Below, piece after piece: positions 43,949-53,262 of a stretch of DNA of 64,000 bases (position 1 is the stretch's first letter; each line of letters begins with the position of its first letter). The position numbers were made by a program, and so were the translations under genes. This DNA is from Pseudomonas extremorientalis (GTDB lineage Bacteria; Pseudomonadota; Gammaproteobacteria; Pseudomonadales; Pseudomonadaceae), in NCBI RefSeq assembly GCF_001870465.1, contig NZ_MDGK01000044.1, positions 62,001-126,000 on the forward strand, in the 5' to 3' direction. The notes beneath the pieces are model-generated. The model was not told the origin of the DNA and made no database searches. It was given only the letters and a program-made list of their open reading frames with translations.

Positions 43949-44460
43949 CTGCGTTCCACGGCCTGAAACCCTCGACCTTGAGCCGAGATGAGTTTGTCGC
44001 TGCCTTCGCCGATATTTACGAACACTCGCCATGGGTGGCCGAAAAGGCCTTCGACCTGGGCCAGGATGCTTCGATCGACCAGATCGAAACCCTGCACCAG
44101 CGCATGAGCGACATCCTGTTGAGCGCTGATCATGCCAGCCAGCTGGCGCTGATCAACGCTCACCCGGACCTGGCCGGCAAAGCCGCCGTCCAGGGCCAAC
44201 TGACCCAAGCCAGCACCGATGAGCAAGCTGGCGCGGGGATTCACCAATGCACGGCCGAAGAGTTCTCGCGCTTCACCGAGCTGAACGACGCCTACAAGGC
44301 CAAGTTCAAGTTTCCCTTCATCATGGCGGTAAAAGGCAGCAACCGGCATCAGATCCTGGCCGCGTTCGAAACGCGCATTCACAACTCGGTCGAGGCCGAG
44401 TTCAAATGTGCACTGGCCGAGATCAACAAGATCGCGTTGTTCCGATTACTGACCCTCTAA
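43945..44460 (+). CDS. uraD: OHCU decarboxylase
   Basis: This 171-aa enzyme decarboxylates 2-oxo-4-hydroxy-4-carboxy-5-ureidoimidazoline to S-allantoin. Family motifs include INAHPDLAGKAA (catalytic His) and FPFIMAVKGSNRHQILAAFE. ATG 43945 overlaps the puuE stop (ATGA) and fits the usual length. UraH, UraD and PuuD together convert urate to allantoin, then PuuE continues. Confidence 0.97.
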   Translation: MTAFHGLKPSTLSRDEFVAAFADIYEHSPWVAEKAFDLGQDASIDQIETLHQRMSDILLSADHASQLALINAHPDLAGKAAVQGQLTQASTDEQAGAGIHQCTAEEFSRFTELNDAYKAKFKFPFIMAVKGSNRHQILAAFETRIHNSVEAEFKCALAEINKIALFRLLTL

Positions 44461-44501
44461 ACGACCATCCCCAGCCACTTTATCTAAGGCAGACAAGAAG
44501 A

Positions 44502-45497
44502 ATGAAAGCTTACGCCGTACCTTTCGAAAAGTTCGTCAACCTGGCCGACGCCCGCCTGGGCACCAAGATCATCTCCGTCACCGATGACTGGTTCGCCGAC
44601 GCCAACCGCCTGTTCCAGCCGACCCCGGCCGTATGGAAGGAGGGCGTTTTCGATGACAACGGCAAGTGGATGGACGGCTGGGAGTCGCGCCGCAAACGCT
44701 TCGAAGGCTACGACAGCGCTGTGATCCGCCTGGGTGTGCCAGGCTCGATCAAAGGCGTGGACATCGACACTTCATTCTTTACCGGCAACTTCCCGCCATC
44801 GGCCTCCCTGGAAGCCTGCTTCCTGACTTCGGGCGAGCCGGATGACAACACCCAGTGGGTCGAAGTGCTGTCCGCCGTCGAGTTGCAAGGCAACAGCCAC
44901 CACTATCACGAGATCCACAACGACCAGGCCTTCAGCCACCTGCGTTTCAACATCTACCCGGACGGCGGCGTGGCGCGCCTGCGCGTATACGGCGTGCCGT
45001 TTCGCGACTGGTCCTCGGTGGGCGACAACGAACAGGTCGACCTGGCGGCAGCACTCAACGGTGGCCGTGCCCTGGCCTGCTCCGATGAACACTTCGGCCG
45101 CATGAGCAACATCCTCAATCCAGGCCGTGGCATCAACATGGGCGACGGCTGGGAAACCGCGCGTCGTCGCACACCGGGCAATGACTGGGTGATCGTGGCG
45201 CTGGGTCACCCGGGCGAGATCGAGAAGATCATCGTCGACACCCTGCACTTCAAGGGCAACTACCCGGACACCTGCTCGATCCAGGGCGCGTTCGTGAAGG
45301 GCGGCACCGACAGCCAGATCGAAACCCAGTCGCTGTTCTGGCGCGAACTGCTGCCGGCGCAGAAGCTGGAAATGCACGCCGAACACACCTTCGCCGAGCA
45401 GATCAAGGCGCTGGGGCCGATTACCCACATCCGCCTGAATGTGTTCCCGGATGGGGGCGTAAGTCGCCTGCGGGTCCTCGGTAAGGTAGCGAAATAA
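44502..45497 (+). CDS. alc: Allantoicase
   Basis: This 331-aa enzyme splits allantoate into ureidoglycolate and urea. Two repeated jelly-roll domains are seen, each with the pattern FxxGNxPxxxxxxxxF and a later LRFNIYPDGGVARLRVYG (first) / IRLNVFPDGGVSRLRVLG (second). MKAYAVPFEKFVNLADARLG is the typical start. It follows uraD by 41 bp and is followed by a REP pair, then allA. Confidence 0.97.
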   Translation: MKAYAVPFEKFVNLADARLGTKIISVTDDWFADANRLFQPTPAVWKEGVFDDNGKWMDGWESRRKRFEGYDSAVIRLGVPGSIKGVDIDTSFFTGNFPPSASLEACFLTSGEPDDNTQWVEVLSAVELQGNSHHYHEIHNDQAFSHLRFNIYPDGGVARLRVYGVPFRDWSSVGDNEQVDLAAALNGGRALACSDEHFGRMSNILNPGRGINMGDGWETARRRTPGNDWVIVALGHPGEIEKIIVDTLHFKGNYPDTCSIQGAFVKGGTDSQIETQSLFWRELLPAQKLEMHAEHTFAEQIKALGPITHIRLNVFPDGGVSRLRVLGKVAK

Positions 45498-45507
45498 GGG
45501 TGGACCC

Positions 45508-45575
45508 CATCGCGGGCAAGCCCGGCTCCCACAGGAGTATGCGGTCAAATGTGGGAGCCGGGCTTGCCCGCGATA
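45508..45575. repeat. REP pair (GCGGGCTTGCCCGC class, opposite arrangement)
   Basis: Left arm ATCGCGGGCAAGCCCGGCTC and right arm GAGCCGGGCTTGCCCGCGAT, with the CCCACA ends facing each other about 16 nt apart. The order of arms is reversed compared with the other REPINs here. Confidence 0.88.
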
Positions 45576-45621
45576 ACGGTAGACCAGACACCATCACACT
45601 CGAAAATTTAAGAAGACAGCC

Positions 45622-46125
45622 ATGCGCACACTGATGATCGAACCCCTGACCAAAGAAGCCTTCGCCCCTTTCGGAGACGTTATCGAAACCGATGGCAGCG
45701 ATCACTTCATGATCAACAACGGGTCGACCATGCGCTTTCACAAGCTGGCGACGGTGCAAACCGCGACGCCGGAAGACCACGCAATCATCAGCATCTTCCG
45801 CGCCGATGCGCAGGACATGCCGCTGACCGTGTGCATGCTGGAACGACACCCGCTGGGCAGCCAGGCTTTCATTCCGCTGCTCGGCAACCCCTTTCTGATC
45901 GTGGTCGCGCCACTTGGCGATGAACCTGTATCGGGCTTGGTCCGCGCCTTCGTCACCAACGGCAGGCAGGGCATTAATTACCATCGCGGCGTCTGGCACC
46001 ACCCGGTGCTGACGATCGAAAAGCGGGATGACTTCCTGGTGGTTGATCGCAGTGGCACAGGCAATAACTGCGATGAGCATTTTTTCAAAGAGGATGAGCG
46101 GTTGATCCTCGCCCCCCACCAATAA
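45622..46125 (+). CDS. allA: Ureidoglycolate lyase
   Basis: This 167-aa cupin-fold enzyme splits ureidoglycolate into glyoxylate and urea. It shows LTKEAFAPFGDVIETDGSDH, CMLERHPLGSQAFIPL, and the GINYHRGVWHHPVLTIEKRD segment typical of AllA. It follows the allantoicase after a REP pair. With it the pathway from urate to glyoxylate is complete. Confidence 0.97.
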   Translation: MRTLMIEPLTKEAFAPFGDVIETDGSDHFMINNGSTMRFHKLATVQTATPEDHAIISIFRADAQDMPLTVCMLERHPLGSQAFIPLLGNPFLIVVAPLGDEPVSGLVRAFVTNGRQGINYHRGVWHHPVLTIEKRDDFLVVDRSGTGNNCDEHFFKEDERLILAPHQ

Positions 46126-46176
46126 GAGAAGGTCTGATCACCCGACAACAAGGGTGACAGGCGAGAGGTAAAGACT

Positions 46177-47460
46177 GTGGAAGCACATTTGATGGAATGG
46201 CTGAACCTGAGCGTGCGCTGGGTTCACATGATCACGGGCGTCGCGTGGATCGGCGCTTCTTTCTACTTCGTCTGGCTGGAAAACAACCTCAATCGCGTCA
46301 ACCCCAAGAGCGGCCTGGCCGGTGACTTGTGGGCGATCCACGGTGGCGGTATCTACCACCTGGAAAAGTACAAACTGGCCCCACCGACCATGCCGGACAA
46401 CCTGCACTGGTTCAAATGGGAGGCCTACTTCACCTGGATGTCGGGCATTGCGCTGCTGTGCGTGGTGTTCTACTGGAACCCGACGCTGTACCTGCTGGCC
46501 CCGGGCAGCAGTCTCAGTGGCCCGGAAGGCGTGTTGCTGGGCATTGGCTCACTGTTCGCCGGCTGGTTCATCTACTCCTTCCTCTGCGACTCGGCCCTGG
46601 GCAAGCGCCCTGCCCTGCTCGGTTTCATCCTGTTCGTGCTGTTGATTGCCGCCGCGTACGGCTTCAGCAAAGTGTTCAGTGGGCGGGGTGCGTACCTGCA
46701 CGTGGGTGCGGTGATCGGCACCATCATGGTGGGCAACGTGTTCCGCATCATCATGCCGGCACAACGCGCGCTGGTGGCGGCGATCGCGGAAAACCGCACG
46801 CCGGACCCGGCGCTGCCCGCCAAAGGTCTGCTGCGTTCGCGTCACAACAACTACTTCACCTTGCCGGTGCTGTTCATCATGATCAGCAACCACTTTCCGA
46901 GCACCTACGGCAGCCAATACAACTGGCTGATCCTGGCAGGCATCGCGGTGGCGGCGGTGTTGGTGCGCCACTACTTCAACACCCGGCATAACAGCCAGAA
47001 GTATGCGTGGACGTTGCCGGTGGGTGCACTGGCAATGATCTGCCTCGCCTACGTGACCGGCCCCAAGCCGGTGGCCGAAGTGGCGAAGGCCCCGGCGGCC
47101 ATCGAGTACCAACCGTTGCCGGAAACCGCACTGGGCGGTGGCTTGAAACCGGCAGCGCCTGCCGCCCCCGCCGCTGAACCTGCTCCGGCCCAGGCGACGA
47201 TTGATTTCGACAAGGTCCACGGGGTGATCCAGGAGCGCTGCGCCGTGTGTCACTCGGCCAAGCCCACCAGTCCGTTGTTCAGTACGGCTCCAGCGGGTGT
47301 GATGTTCGACACCCCGGCGCAGATCCAGCAGCAGGCCGCACGTATCCAGGCGCAGGCCGTGGCGAGCCAGATCATGCCGCTGGGCAACATCACCCAGATG
47401 ACCCAGCAGGAGCGGGATTTGATTGGCACCTGGATCAACCAGGGGGCGCGTACCAACTGA
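46177..47460 (+). CDS. puuD: Urate hydroxylase PuuD with C-terminal cytochrome c domain
   Basis: This 427-aa membrane protein oxidises urate to 5-hydroxyisourate and passes electrons to the respiratory chain. About eight helices precede an Ala/Pro-rich linker and a cytochrome c domain with the heme site CAVCH at residues 355-359 and a later Met (ASQIMPLGNI) as possible axial ligand. MEWLNLSVRWVHMITGVAWI is the family N-terminus. GTG 46177 has GAGAGG 9 nt upstream; ATG 46192 is a second option. It lies in the puuE-allA cluster and replaces a soluble urate oxidase. Confidence 0.96.
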   Translation: MEAHLMEWLNLSVRWVHMITGVAWIGASFYFVWLENNLNRVNPKSGLAGDLWAIHGGGIYHLEKYKLAPPTMPDNLHWFKWEAYFTWMSGIALLCVVFYWNPTLYLLAPGSSLSGPEGVLLGIGSLFAGWFIYSFLCDSALGKRPALLGFILFVLLIAAAYGFSKVFSGRGAYLHVGAVIGTIMVGNVFRIIMPAQRALVAAIAENRTPDPALPAKGLLRSRHNNYFTLPVLFIMISNHFPSTYGSQYNWLILAGIAVAAVLVRHYFNTRHNSQKYAWTLPVGALAMICLAYVTGPKPVAEVAKAPAAIEYQPLPETALGGGLKPAAPAAPAAEPAPAQATIDFDKVHGVIQERCAVCHSAKPTSPLFSTAPAGVMFDTPAQIQQQAARIQAQAVASQIMPLGNITQMTQQERDLIGTWINQGARTN

Positions 47461-47481
47461 CAGGCTGGCGCAGATCCAAAG

Positions 47482-47507
47482 GTGGGAGGGGGCAGGCCCC
47501 CTCCCAC
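47482..47507. repeat. Collapsed REP hairpin after puuD
   Basis: Perfect 11-bp stem GTGGGAGGGGG / CCCCCTCCCAC with loop CAGG; it looks like a shortened REP. It may also act as a weak terminator between puuD and the permease. Confidence 0.85.
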
Positions 47508-47592
47508 AAGGGTCTCCAGGGTTTTGAAGATCGAGTTCCACCCGGCAATTGAATGCCGAACAACACAACAATAAAAAGATCCGAGGTGTTGC

Positions 47593-48939
47593 ATGACCGA
47601 GTTAGCCGAACCGCAGATTCCCGCCGCACCCGCCCTGGTGCGGCTGCCCCTCTTGCAACTGATTCTGGTAGGCCTGCAACACGTCTTGCTGATGTACGGC
47701 GGCGCCGTCGCCGTGCCCTTGATCATTGGCCAGGCCGCAGGCCTCGGCCGTGAAGAAATCGCCTTTCTGATCAACGCTGATCTGCTGGTCGCCGGCATCG
47801 CCACCCTGGTGCAGTCGTTCGGCATCGGCCCGGTGGGCATTCGCATGCCGGTGATGATGGGCGCCAGTTTTGCCGCCGTCGGCAGCATGGTCGCCATGGC
47901 CGGCATGCCCGGTATCGGCTTGCAGGGCATCTTCGGCGCGACCATCGCTGCCGGGTTCTTTGGCATGCTGATCGCACCGTTCATGTCCAAGGTCGTGCGT
48001 TTTTTCCCGCCGTTGGTGACCGGCACGGTGATCACCGCGATTGGCCTGTCGCTGTTTCCCGTGGCGGTGAACTGGGCCGGCGGTGGCAGTGCCGCCGCGA
48101 CTTTCGGCTCACCGGTCTACCTGGCGGTTGCCGCGCTGGTATTGGCTACCATCCTGCTGATCAACCGCTTCATGCGTGGCTTCTGGGTGAACATCTCGGT
48201 GCTGATCGGCATGGGCCTGGGCTACGCCTTGTGCGGCGCCATCGGCATGGTCGACCTCAGTGGCCTGGCCCAGGCGCCGTGGGTGCAGGTGGTGACGCCG
48301 TTGCACTTCGGCATGCCCAAATTCGAGTTGGCGCCGATCCTGTCGATGTGCCTGGTGGTGGTGATCATCTTTGTCGAGTCCACCGGGATGTTCCTCGCGC
48401 TGGGCAAGATCACCGGCCAGGACGTCACGCCGAAAATGCTGCGCCGTGGCCTGCTGTGTGATGCCGGTGCGTCGTTCTTTGCCGGGTTCTTCAACACCTT
48501 CACCCACTCTTCGTTCGCGCAGAACATCGGCCTGGTGCAGATGACCGGCGTGCGTTGCCGTTCGGTGACGATGATGGCCGGCGCATTTCTGATCGTGCTC
48601 AGCCTGCTGCCCAAGGCGGCGTACCTGGTCGCGTCGATCCCGCCGGCGGTGCTGGGCGGCGCGGCGATTGCCATGTTCGGCATGGTGGCGGCGACCGGGA
48701 TCAAGATCCTGCAGGAAGCCGATATCGCCGACCGGCGCAACCAATTGCTGGTGGCGGTGAGCATCGGCATGGGCCTGATCCCGGTGGTGCGCCCGGAGTT
48801 CTTCGCGCAGCTGCCGCTATGGATGAGCCCGATTACCCACAGCGGTATCGCCATGGCCACCCTCAGCGCGTTGTCGCTGAATATCCTGTTCAACATTCTC
48901 GGCGGTTCTGAACGACCAGCCGTTGCTCCTACGCATTGA
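47593..48939 (+). CDS. NCS2 urate/xanthine permease (NAT family)
   Basis: This 448-aa inner-membrane protein has the nucleobase-ascorbate transporter pattern: GLQHVLLMYGGAVAVPLIIG at the first helices, VIIFVESTGMFLALGKITG in the middle, and HSSFAQNIGLVQMTGVRCRS holding the QNxGxxxxT motif. It resembles bacterial uric acid/xanthine permeases (UacT, PucJ/K). It lies directly after puuD, so urate or xanthine is the likely substrate. It differs from the AzgA-type permease at 34987, so the cell has two purine uptake systems in this region. Confidence 0.95.
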   Translation: MTELAEPQIPAAPALVRLPLLQLILVGLQHVLLMYGGAVAVPLIIGQAAGLGREEIAFLINADLLVAGIATLVQSFGIGPVGIRMPVMMGASFAAVGSMVAMAGMPGIGLQGIFGATIAAGFFGMLIAPFMSKVVRFFPPLVTGTVITAIGLSLFPVAVNWAGGGSAAATFGSPVYLAVAALVLATILLINRFMRGFWVNISVLIGMGLGYALCGAIGMVDLSGLAQAPWVQVVTPLHFGMPKFELAPILSMCLVVVIIFVESTGMFLALGKITGQDVTPKMLRRGLLCDAGASFFAGFFNTFTHSSFAQNIGLVQMTGVRCRSVTMMAGAFLIVLSLLPKAAYLVASIPPAVLGGAAIAMFGMVAATGIKILQEADIADRRNQLLVAVSIGMGLIPVVRPEFFAQLPLWMSPITHSGIAMATLSALSLNILFNILGGSERPAVAPTH

Positions 48940-49376
48940 TTCCTTCGTTCGCACAAAAACAATAACGAAACAGGGAACATCAACATGCACACCGCTCACC
49001 TGGGGCCGGTCACAAGCCGTGCCCCATTCTCGCCCCGCGCGCGCTGTAACGGCGCACTTGAGCCCAGGCCTGGGAGCCAGTATTCTCCGCGCCCGCTCGA
49101 ATCGACTCAAAAAAAAACAGCGAATGTAAAAGCTGACTGCAAGGCCAACTTATCCCGGCCTAATGTCTGCGGCCAAAGTGCGCAAATGTCCTCTGAATTC
49201 GACTGCATCTCATGCAGCCGACGGGGATTTTTTGGCTTTTTAAACACCTTGGCGCAGCTCTTGCTAAAAGCACTAAAGCTGACCGAACAGACGATTTTTG
49301 CAGCGAACCAAAAGGCGCCACACCAGAGCGCCTGCGTAGAAGAAAAACCATAAAACTTTAACTCGGGAGCAACCGA
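48940..49376. other. 437-bp region before the OmpK/Tsx channel gene
   Basis: The region changes composition from very GC rich (48990-49090) to AT richer. A 122-codon frame (48985-49353) starts after a weak ribosome site but has no recognisable domain and irregular composition, so I do not call it a gene. Small stems AGGCC/GGCCT (49142-49161) and AGGCGC/GCGCCT (49313-49333) are present. Confidence 0.4.
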
Positions 49377-50162
49377 ATGAAACCTATGTTCAAAGGCCTG
49401 ATGCTGGCGGGATCCCTGCTGGCCGGTGGCCAAGCCGTGGCCGGTGACCTGTTGCAGTGGCAGAACAACAGCCTGACTTACTTGTGGGGCAAGAGCTTTA
49501 CCGTCAACCCGCAGATTCAGCAAACCGTCACGTTCGAACATGCCGATGCGTGGAAGTACGGTGATAACTTTATCTTCGTCGACCGCATCTTTTACAACGG
49601 CAAGGAAGACGGCAACGTCGGCCCCAGTACGTATTACGGCGAAATAAGCCCACGTCTGTCATTCGGCAAGATCTTTGATAAAGACCTGTCCTTCGGCCCC
49701 ATCAAGGATGTATTGCTGGCGTTCACTTACGAGTTCGGCGAAGGCGACAACGAGTCGTACCTGCTCGGGCCTGGCTTTGACTTGAACATCCCCGGTTTCG
49801 ATTACTTCCAGCTGAACTTCTACCAACGCCAGACCGAAGGCAATCGCCCAGGTGACGGCGTCTGGCAGATCACGCCGGTCTGGTCCTACACCATCCCAGT
49901 GGGCAATTCCGACGTGCTGATCGACGGCTTCATGGACTGGGTGACGGACAACGACAAGAACGCCCGTGGCACCTACCACGCCAACCTGCACTTCAACCCG
50001 CAGGTCAAATATGACCTGGGCAAGGCGCTGCATTGGGGCGACAAGCAGTTGTACGTGGGTTTTGAATACGACTACTGGAAGAACAAGTACGGGATCGAAG
50101 ATTCCGGCGCGTTCAAGACCAACCAGGACACGGCGAGCTTCCTGGTCAAGTATCACTTCTGA
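49377..50162 (+). CDS. OmpK/Tsx-type outer membrane channel
   Basis: This 261-aa beta-barrel has a signal peptide (MKPMFKGLMLAGSLLAGGQA, cleavage after AVA near residue 22), alternating strands and a C-terminal Phe (SFLVKYHF) needed for BAM-dependent insertion. The family (nucleoside-specific channel-forming Tsx/OmpK) has SLTYLWGKSFTVNPQIQQTV at the first strands. Next to the purine cluster, it probably admits nucleosides, nucleobases or urate through the outer membrane. A 437-bp leader separates it from the permease, so it may have its own promoter. Confidence 0.94.
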   Translation: MKPMFKGLMLAGSLLAGGQAVAGDLLQWQNNSLTYLWGKSFTVNPQIQQTVTFEHADAWKYGDNFIFVDRIFYNGKEDGNVGPSTYYGEISPRLSFGKIFDKDLSFGPIKDVLLAFTYEFGEGDNESYLLGPGFDLNIPGFDYFQLNFYQRQTEGNRPGDGVWQITPVWSYTIPVGNSDVLIDGFMDWVTDNDKNARGTYHANLHFNPQVKYDLGKALHWGDKQLYVGFEYDYWKNKYGIEDSGAFKTNQDTASFLVKYHF

Positions 50163-50165
50163 CCG

Positions 50166-51290
50166 TCAGGCCAGGCCGAGGAATTTCGACAATTCCTCGC
50201 GCTTGGCCAACGCATCCCGTCGCCCCAGCTCGATCAATTCACTGCAATACCCCGCCTCGAACAGCAGGTAACTCAACACCCCCGCCCCGCTCGTCTTGGT
50301 CGCCCCCGGCCCACGCAGAAACAAGCGCAACGCCGCCGGCAGTTCCTGGCGATGCCGCGCCGCGATCTCATCGATCGGCTGGCTGGGTGCGATCACCAGC
50401 ACCTCCACCGCCGCCACCCCAGGTGCGACATGGCTGAACTGGTTCAAGCGTTCGAGCAATTCGATATCGCTTTCCAGGCTGTCAATGAACGTGCTGTTGA
50501 GCATATGCCCACCGATCTGCGCCAGGGTCGGCTCCTGGCCGGTGTAGCTGCGCTGTACCGCCGGCTCATTGCCCCGCGGGTTGCCGCTGACACCGACCAC
50601 CAGCACGCGGCTGGCGCCCAGGTGCAACGCCGGACTGATCGGCGCCGACTGCCGCACGGCGCCGTCGCCGAAGTACTCCTGGTCGAGTTTGACCGGGGCG
50701 AACAACAAGGGGATCGCCGAACTGGCCAGCAGGTGTTCGACCGTCAGTTGAGTCGGCAGGCCGATACGGCGGTGGCGCAACCAGGCGTCGATGGTGCCGC
50801 CGCCCTGATAGAAGGTCACTGCCTGCCCGGACTCATAACCAAAAGCCGTAACCGCCACCGCATGCAGGTGTTTGTTGCGGATGGCTTCGTCGATGCCGTC
50901 CAGATGCAGCTTGTCTTTGAGCAGCGCCTTCAGCGGCGTGCTGTCGAGCAGTGCCACCGGTACTTGTGCGCCCAAGCCCAGCAGGCTGTGGATCAGGAAA
51001 CGGCTCGCCTGGCGGATCACCCCCGGCCAGTCACTGCGCAGCACCAAATGGCTGCTGAAGCCCTGCCAGAAAGCGGTCAGGCGTTGGATCGCGGCGGTGA
51101 AGTCCATGGCGCCACTGGCCAGGCTTACCGCATTGATCGCACCGGCCGACGTACCGACGATCACCGGAAAAGGATTGGGCGCCCCCGGCGGCAGCAACTC
51201 GGCAATCGCCGCCAATACCCCCACCTGATACGCCGCTCGCGCCCCGCCGCCGGAAAGAATCAAGCCAGTAACCGGTTCAGCTGGGCGCAT
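50166..51290 (-). CDS. Patatin-like phospholipase
   Basis: This 374-aa protein has the patatin Ser/Asp dyad: GGGARAAYQVGVL (oxyanion loop), GTSAG with Ser48, and DGAVRQSAPISPAL holding the Asp. It should hydrolyse membrane lipids. There is no signal peptide, so it acts in the cytoplasm or at the inner membrane. It is convergent with the OmpK gene (3-bp gap) and is followed upstream by the lipid A acyltransferase gene on the same strand, 30 bp away; both deal with membrane lipids. In P. aeruginosa a homologue (PA3241) lies beside htrB and minC. Confidence 0.93.
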   Translation of the reverse strand: MRPAEPVTGLILSGGGARAAYQVGVLAAIAELLPPGAPNPFPVIVGTSAGAINAVSLASGAMDFTAAIQRLTAFWQGFSSHLVLRSDWPGVIRQASRFLIHSLLGLGAQVPVALLDSTPLKALLKDKLHLDGIDEAIRNKHLHAVAVTAFGYESGQAVTFYQGGGTIDAWLRHRRIGLPTQLTVEHLLASSAIPLLFAPVKLDQEYFGDGAVRQSAPISPALHLGASRVLVVGVSGNPRGNEPAVQRSYTGQEPTLAQIGGHMLNSTFIDSLESDIELLERLNQFSHVAPGVAAVEVLVIAPSQPIDEIAARHRQELPAALRLFLRGPGATKTSGAGVLSYLLFEAGYCSELIELGRRDALAKREELSKFLGLA

Positions 51291-51320
51291 TGCGTCACTC
51301 CATGTGGGGAAATGTCTGTC

Positions 51321-52256
51321 TTATCGACGGCGTTTTTCGTACAGCTTGGGTTCACCCGGTGGCCGGCTCTTGAAGCGGCGGTGGGTCCACAGGTATTGCT
51401 CGGGGCATTCACGCACGGAGGCTTCAACCCATTGGTTGATGCGCAGGCAGTCGACTTCATCGCTTTCGCCGGGGAAGTCGGTGAGCGGCGGGTGGATCAC
51501 CAGACGGTAACCGCTGCCATCGGCCAGGCGCTGTTGAGTGAACGGCACCACCAGTGCCTTGCCCAGCTTGGCGAACTTGCTGGTGGCCGGCACGGTAGCG
51601 GCCTGGATGCCGAACAACGGCACGAAGATACTTTGCTTGGCGCCATAGTCCTGGTCCGGTGCGTACCAGATGGCACGGCCGGCGCGCAGCAGCTTGAGCA
51701 TGCCGCGCACGTCTTCACGCTCCACGGCCAGGGAATCGAGGTTGTGACGTTCGCGGCCACGGCGCTGGATATAGTCGAACAGCGGGTTGCCGTGCTCGCG
51801 GTACATACCATCGATGGTGTGCTTCTGCCCCAACAACGCTGCGCCAATTTCCAGGGTGGTGAAGTGCAGGGCCATGAGGATCACACCCTTGCCATCCAAC
51901 TGCGCCTGCTTGAGGTGTTCCAGGCCTTCGACGTGGGCCAGGCGCGCCAGGCGCTGGCGCGACCACCACCAGCTCATGGCCATTTCAAAGAACGCGATGC
52001 CGGTGGAGGCAAAGTTTTCCTTGAGCAACTGTTTACGCTCTTTGGCGGATTTTTCCGGGAAGCACAGTTCCAGGTTGCGTGCGGCGATGCGGCGGCGTTC
52101 GCCGGCCACGCGGTACATGCCGGCGCCCAGCAGGCGACCGATGGTCAGCAGCGCGCGGTACGGCAGTTGGGTGACCAGCCACAACAGGCCGAGCCCCAGC
52201 CATAACAGCCAGAAACGCGGGTGAAAAAATACAGCTCGAAAACGCGGGCGATCCAT
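51321..52256 (-). CDS. Lipid A acyltransferase, LpxL/HtrB type
   Basis: This 311-aa inner-membrane enzyme transfers an acyl chain to lipid A. It has an N-terminal anchor helix (about 12-35) and the LPLAT motif HFTTLE with His131 and Glu136, followed by YREHGNPLFDYIQRRGRERH and YAPDQDYGAKQSIFVPLFG. I chose ATG 52256; the longer frame begins with TTG and lacks support. It is divergent from minC by 119 bp. It may be transcribed with the patatin gene. Confidence 0.95.
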   Translation of the reverse strand: MDRPRFRAVFFHPRFWLLWLGLGLLWLVTQLPYRALLTIGRLLGAGMYRVAGERRRIAARNLELCFPEKSAKERKQLLKENFASTGIAFFEMAMSWWWSRQRLARLAHVEGLEHLKQAQLDGKGVILMALHFTTLEIGAALLGQKHTIDGMYREHGNPLFDYIQRRGRERHNLDSLAVEREDVRGMLKLLRAGRAIWYAPDQDYGAKQSIFVPLFGIQAATVPATSKFAKLGKALVVPFTQQRLADGSGYRLVIHPPLTDFPGESDEVDCLRINQWVEASVRECPEQYLWTHRRFKSRPPGEPKLYEKRRR

Positions 52257-52375
52257 TACAGATTCCGGTAAAGACAAGGGCCGCGCATTCTACAACGGTT
52301 CGACCCGGCTTGCGGCCAGTGAGTGTTCTCGTTATAAGTCTCGACACTTTTCGCGACAAGCCGCTTTTGCCGACC

Positions 52376-53113
52376 ATGAGCCAAACCGAACCGCTAGACC
52401 AAGATCCCGTGTTCCAGCTGAAAGGCAGCATGCTCGCCATCACCGTACTGGAACTCGCCCGTAACGACCTCGACGCCCTGGACCGCCAACTTGCGGCCAA
52501 GGTCGCCCTGGCGCCGAACTTCTTCAACAACGCCCCGCTGGTGCTGGCCCTGGACAAGTTGCCCGCCGACCAGGGCAGTATCGATTTGCCCGGCCTGATG
52601 CGCGTGTGCCGCTCCCATGGCCTGCGCACCCTGGCGATTCGCGCCAGCCGTATCGAAGACATCGCGGCGGCCATCGCCATTGAACTGCCAGTACTGCCAC
52701 CGTCCGGCGCGCGCGAGCGTCCACTGGAACCATTGGTCGGCGAAGAGAAGAAAAAACCGGAAAAACCACCCGAGCCTGCGATCAAGCCTACAAAGATCAT
52801 CACCTCGCCCGTACGCGGCGGGCAGCAGATTTACGCCCAGGGGGGCGACCTGGTGGTGGTCTCCTCGGTCAGCCCGGGGGCGGAACTTCTCGCCGATGGC
52901 AACATCCATGTATACGGCCCGATGCGCGGACGTGCCCTCGCCGGCATCAAGGGTGATACCAAGGCCCGTATTTTTTGCCAGCAGTTGACCGCTGAGCTAG
53001 TGTCCATCGCAGGCCAGTACAAGGTTTCAGAAGATTTGCGCCGTGATCCGCTGTGGGGGGCTTCGGTGCAGGTCAACCTGTCGGGCGATGTGTTGAACAT
53101 CATCCGTCTTTAA
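52376..53113 (+). CDS. minC: Septum site-determining protein MinC
   Basis: This 245-aa FtsZ inhibitor has an N-terminal FtsZ-binding domain (FQLKGSMLAITVLELARNDL), a Pro/Lys/Glu-rich linker at about 120-140 and the C-terminal beta-helix that binds MinD and FtsZ (VRGGQQIYAQGGDLVVVSSV, VYGPMRGRALAGIKGD). ATG 52376 is the family start. minD begins 166 bp later after two hairpins, an unusually long gap in this operon. Confidence 0.97.
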   Translation: MSQTEPLDQDPVFQLKGSMLAITVLELARNDLDALDRQLAAKVALAPNFFNNAPLVLALDKLPADQGSIDLPGLMRVCRSHGLRTLAIRASRIEDIAAAIAIELPVLPPSGARERPLEPLVGEEKKKPEKPPEPAIKPTKIITSPVRGGQQIYAQGGDLVVVSSVSPGAELLADGNIHVYGPMRGRALAGIKGDTKARIFCQQLTAELVSIAGQYKVSEDLRRDPLWGASVQVNLSGDVLNIIRL

Positions 53114-53179
53114 CGGATACTGCCGCATTTTCCAAGCATCTCTAGACTCTGATAGCACAGCGAAACCGGCATTACTTAT

Positions 53180-53200
53180 GTAGGAATTTTTTATTCCTAC
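53180..53200. other. Hairpin in the minC-minD gap
   Basis: GTAGGAAT and ATTCCTAC around a loop of five T form a perfect 8-bp stem. No T tract follows in the rightward direction. Confidence 0.5.
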
Positions 53201-53240
53201 AAGGCTGTCCGCCTGCAGCGAGTTCCAAGAGATGTTTTTC

Positions 53241-53262
53241 AGGGACTGAAAAGTCCTTTTTC
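53241..53262 (+). terminator. Attenuator-like hairpin just before minD
   Basis: AGGGACT-GAAA-AGTCCT forms a 7-bp stem (one G-T pair) followed by five T, ending 17 nt before the minD TTG. It looks like a weak rho-independent terminator inside the operon. Confidence 0.5.

Noticed and set aside
48997..49021. GG-N10-GC spacing resembling sigma-54 before the OmpK gene
   Set aside because: Only the GG/GC geometry fits; flanking bases do not match the consensus, and this spacing occurs by chance in GC-rich DNA.
48985..49353. 122-codon frame before the OmpK gene
   Set aside because: Weak ribosome site, no domain, irregular composition; kept only as a question in the findings.
50352..52205. 617-codon frame on the plus strand
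   Set aside because: Antisense of the patatin and lipid A acyltransferase genes, both with intact catalytic motifs.
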